A stretch of 64,000 nucleotides of DNA from assembly GCA_013180625.2 (NCBI GenBank), contig SNVD02003451.1, positions 62,001-126,000 on the forward strand, in the 5' to 3' direction. Position numbers and translations under genes: made by a program. The notes beneath the pieces were generated by a model. It did not search any database, had not been told where the DNA came from, and was given only the letters and a program-made list of their open reading frames with translations. Origin of the DNA: Boswellia sacra (lineage: Eukaryota; Streptophyta; Magnoliopsida; Sapindales; Burseraceae). Positions 61,480-64,000 of the stretch are shown piece after piece (the first letter of the stretch is position 1; every line of letters begins with the position of its first letter).

Positions 61480-64000
61480 GAGGAAGTCAAATTAGAATCT
61501 TGATATCGCTAGATCACGAAAAACACGAAATGATGATAGAGAGCAAGTGCATAAAAATTCAATTGCAGGTTAGGATAAACATAATACTACTAGTCTTGTT
61601 GGCCTTATAAATGAGGCACTAGAAGGAGTGACTGTAGCTAATATGGTTGTAGCAATTAATTCTCTTAAAAAAAAACTCATAGCAAAATTACGTGAATAAT
61701 TAAAGCGAATAAAAAGTCATCTAAAAAGCAGCTAACAACTGAGGTTGATGTTGAACAAGAGGTTGTGGAAACTTCCGAAACTCATCATGTGAAAGAGCTA
61801 GGAGCAAACAAGACAGTGTATCTTACTCAAACGGATGTTTTAGCTTTTCTAGAAAAGTAACTCCTTGAGTCAATTACTACGATGGATGCAGAGTTTGTGC
61901 TTAAACGACTGTATCCTTCAAAGACACTTAAGAAACCATATCCCAAAGGATACGAAATCCCAAAATTTGTTTTATATGATGGAAGAAAAGAGAATCCAAA
62001 GAATCATGTAAGTCATTTTACTGATGCATTAAGGGTAAATGCAGGAGATCCAAAGCTTTGCTTGCGAGAATTTTCAAAGTCTTTAACTAGATAAAGCATA
62101 TACGTGGTATGCTTCTTTGCCATCGGGCTTTGTTCGAACATGGGAAGGGAAGGCTACAAAATTTTGCAGAAAATATTTTGAAAGTGAAGAAAGTGTCACA
62201 ATATTACAACTTTCAGAACGAGAAAAAAGTCAAAAAAACCTGTGATGGATTTTGTGAGGAGATTTCGTGATTTAGTATTAGATTCCTGTGAACAAAAAGA
62301 AGAAGGGGAGCTGGTAGAGATTTGTATAGATAATATGAATTTTAAATATTGTGTATGTTTAGAGAATGTTGGCATTAAATTGTTTTCAAAATTGATTGAA
62401 TCAGCACAGAAGACAACATCATCAATGAAAACTCACATAGGAGCAAGAGGATGGCCAGTGGAGAAGAAAGAGTCACCTCATACCTTTTATGTGATTGAAG
62501 ATCCCGTCCATATGGTTATCAAAAGCAAAAGAATTTTAGGGAGCAATGTCTTTTGCCATATAGTGTGGCAAATTTAAATACAATATTGGATCAATAGATA
62601 GAAGATGGAGTCATCAAACCACTTGAGTCATGAAGACCACTTACTAAGGAGGATAAAAGGAATTATGCTTTTTGCCAATTTCATTAATATGTAGGTCATC
62701 CTATGTCAGAATGTCGTATTGTCAGACGTATCATCCAGGAAAAGGTTATTGATGGAACTCTTGAAACACCTTCCAAAAGGCAAGCTATTGATATGGATCC
62801 TTTACGCAGGCATAAAGCAAAAGAGATAGTAGTAGTGGTTAAAGATGAGGATGTAATGGGAGAAGAAATGGTAGCTGTGGTGATTCAAGCAGAGGAAAAC
62901 GAAAAAAGGTCAGAGTTGTGTAAGGATATTTGATGACACGATCCTATTATGCCGGTATTACAATGAAATTCTAATATTAGATCATTGTTTGATTAGTTGG
63001 GATATGATCTTGAAGCACAGGTAGCCACTGCAGAAGCATTTGTGAAATTTTGGTTGAATATGAAGGTCAATGTTATGCTATTGAATGGAGATTTCAAAGG
63101 GCATATTTAGAAACTATTAACGTTATTTTTTTTACTGATGAGGATATGGAATTGTAGCTCTCAGATCATCACAAAGTGTTGTATCTGGAAGCACGAATCA
63201 ATGATGTCATGATTAGGCACGCATTGGTAGATATTGTATCTAGTGTGAACATAATTCCTTTAGTTGTGTTGATTACTACTGGAATCGCTGGAAGTTGATA
63301 TTCAAAGATTGAAAATTGGAGGATTTAAAAATAGTGTACAGATGACAGAAGGATATGCAGCTAGATTTGAAGGTTAGTCCTATACATTCTACTACTTTGT
63401 TTCATGTTATTGATGTGGATGTAGCTTATCATGTATTACTTAAAAGGCCTTGGCTGAAGAAACATAAGCTTGTGGGTTCTACATATCATTAGTATGTTAA
63501 GGGTCGCTTGGGATTGAAGACAATCTGGATACTGGCAAACTATGCTCCATTTCATTATACATAGTCTCATTATCCAGATGCATAATTTTATGATAATTTC
63601 GCTGTGAATGTAAAAGAGCAAAACCCAAAGATAATTCTCTCCAATTTTGAAAGAAAAGGTTTAGAAGGGTAAAAAAGATTTGTGAAATGTTTTGGATCGG
63701 AAAACAAAGCAAGATTCCATTAATAGAGAATTTCTTAAACAACCTTATTGTGTTAGAACCTAACGGGCATGTAATATACTATTTATGATAGTGAAGGGGG
63801 CTCGATCACTCGTTGTGTAAAGGTCACATTAATAAAAAAGGAGAGAAATGACTATGTGTATTAGTATTGATATGGATGCATGTAAAAGAGAATTGTGTAT
63901 AGCAAATGAGGAGTACAAAATAGCAATAGCTCCAAAATACATGGAGGATAAATTTTCAGTTGAGGTCCAGGAGCTAGAAAAGTAGATTTAAGTGATGACC
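61480..64000 (+). mobile_element. Decayed Ty3/gypsy retrotransposon, 5' part, running off the window
   Basis: The order gag, then a retroviral-type protease region, is that of a plant gypsy element. The left border is approximate because no LTR or primer site was identified. The element continues beyond 64000, so RT and integrase are not in view. Confidence 0.75.
61882..63550 (+). pseudogene. gypsy gag-protease remnant
   Basis: 61882-62094 codes for YPKGYEIPKFVLYDGRKENP, a common start of plant gypsy gag, then NHVSHFTDAL. The retrotransposon gag core continues in other frames (Tyr-Ala-Ser-Leu, then Phe-Val-Arg-Thr-Trp near 62105-62145; FVRRFRDLVLDSCEQKEEGE at 62250-62310). The stretch near 62685-62780 (GHPMSECRIVRRIIQEKVI) resembles the region after gag. 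Near 63405-63520, DVDVAYHVLLKRPWLKKHKL followed by STYH is the conserved end of the aspartic protease region. Stops and frameshifts separate all parts. Confidence 0.75.

Overview
The window is nuclear DNA from a eudicot plant. Genes have introns with GT..AG borders, the intergenic DNA is AT-rich, and the gene families (P-class PPR, chloroplast RNP, plant CNGC, LOG, laccase) and the transposon families are plant-type. I cannot name the species.

Four host genes look intact, all on the + strand: a mitochondrial-type PPR protein (18781-21045), a chloroplast two-RRM ribonucleoprotein (22473-24450, 4 exons), a CNGC15-like cyclic nucleotide-gated channel (28195-32402, 7 exons) and a LOG-type cytokinin-activating phosphoribohydrolase (44149-48654, 7 exons). 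From memory, the order PPR - RNP - CNGC - LOG combines genes found in two separate Arabidopsis chromosome 2 blocks, so it may preserve an ancestral order. The four proteins act in different compartments and do not form a pathway. About 11.5 kb without a recognisable gene separates the CNGC from the LOG gene.

The left part (3305-17327) is one ~14 kb Mutator-like element (MULE) with ~108 bp terminal inverted repeats and a plausible 9 bp target duplication. It carries a decayed MuDR-type transposase on + and a decayed DUF1985/Ulp1-protease gene on -. An L1-type LINE (7824-13096, - strand, 11 bp target duplication) later landed inside the Ulp1 gene. The subterminal regions are full of TCGA-centred repeats.

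The right part (51506-59247) is a laccase pseudogene. A 4.8 kb Ty1/copia element (51816-56628, 5 bp target duplication) interrupts its exon 2, and ~0.7 kb of AT-rich DNA interrupts exon 5. The gene also has stop codons, a frameshift and a lost copper-ligand His. A PIF/Harbinger-type MITE (59811-60419) and the 5' part of a decayed Ty3/gypsy element (about 61480 to the window end) follow.

The most unusual object is the copia element. Its two ends are not copies of each other. Each end is a long palindrome: the 5' end reads RC(U5)-R-U5 and the 3' end reads U3-R-RC(U3). The two palindromes share only their ~54 bp central loop. This is what a genomic RNA copy (R-U5...U3-R) would give if each end were completed by self-primed fold-back synthesis instead of normal strand transfer and then integrated. 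I know of no described element class with this structure; that is recall, not a literature search.
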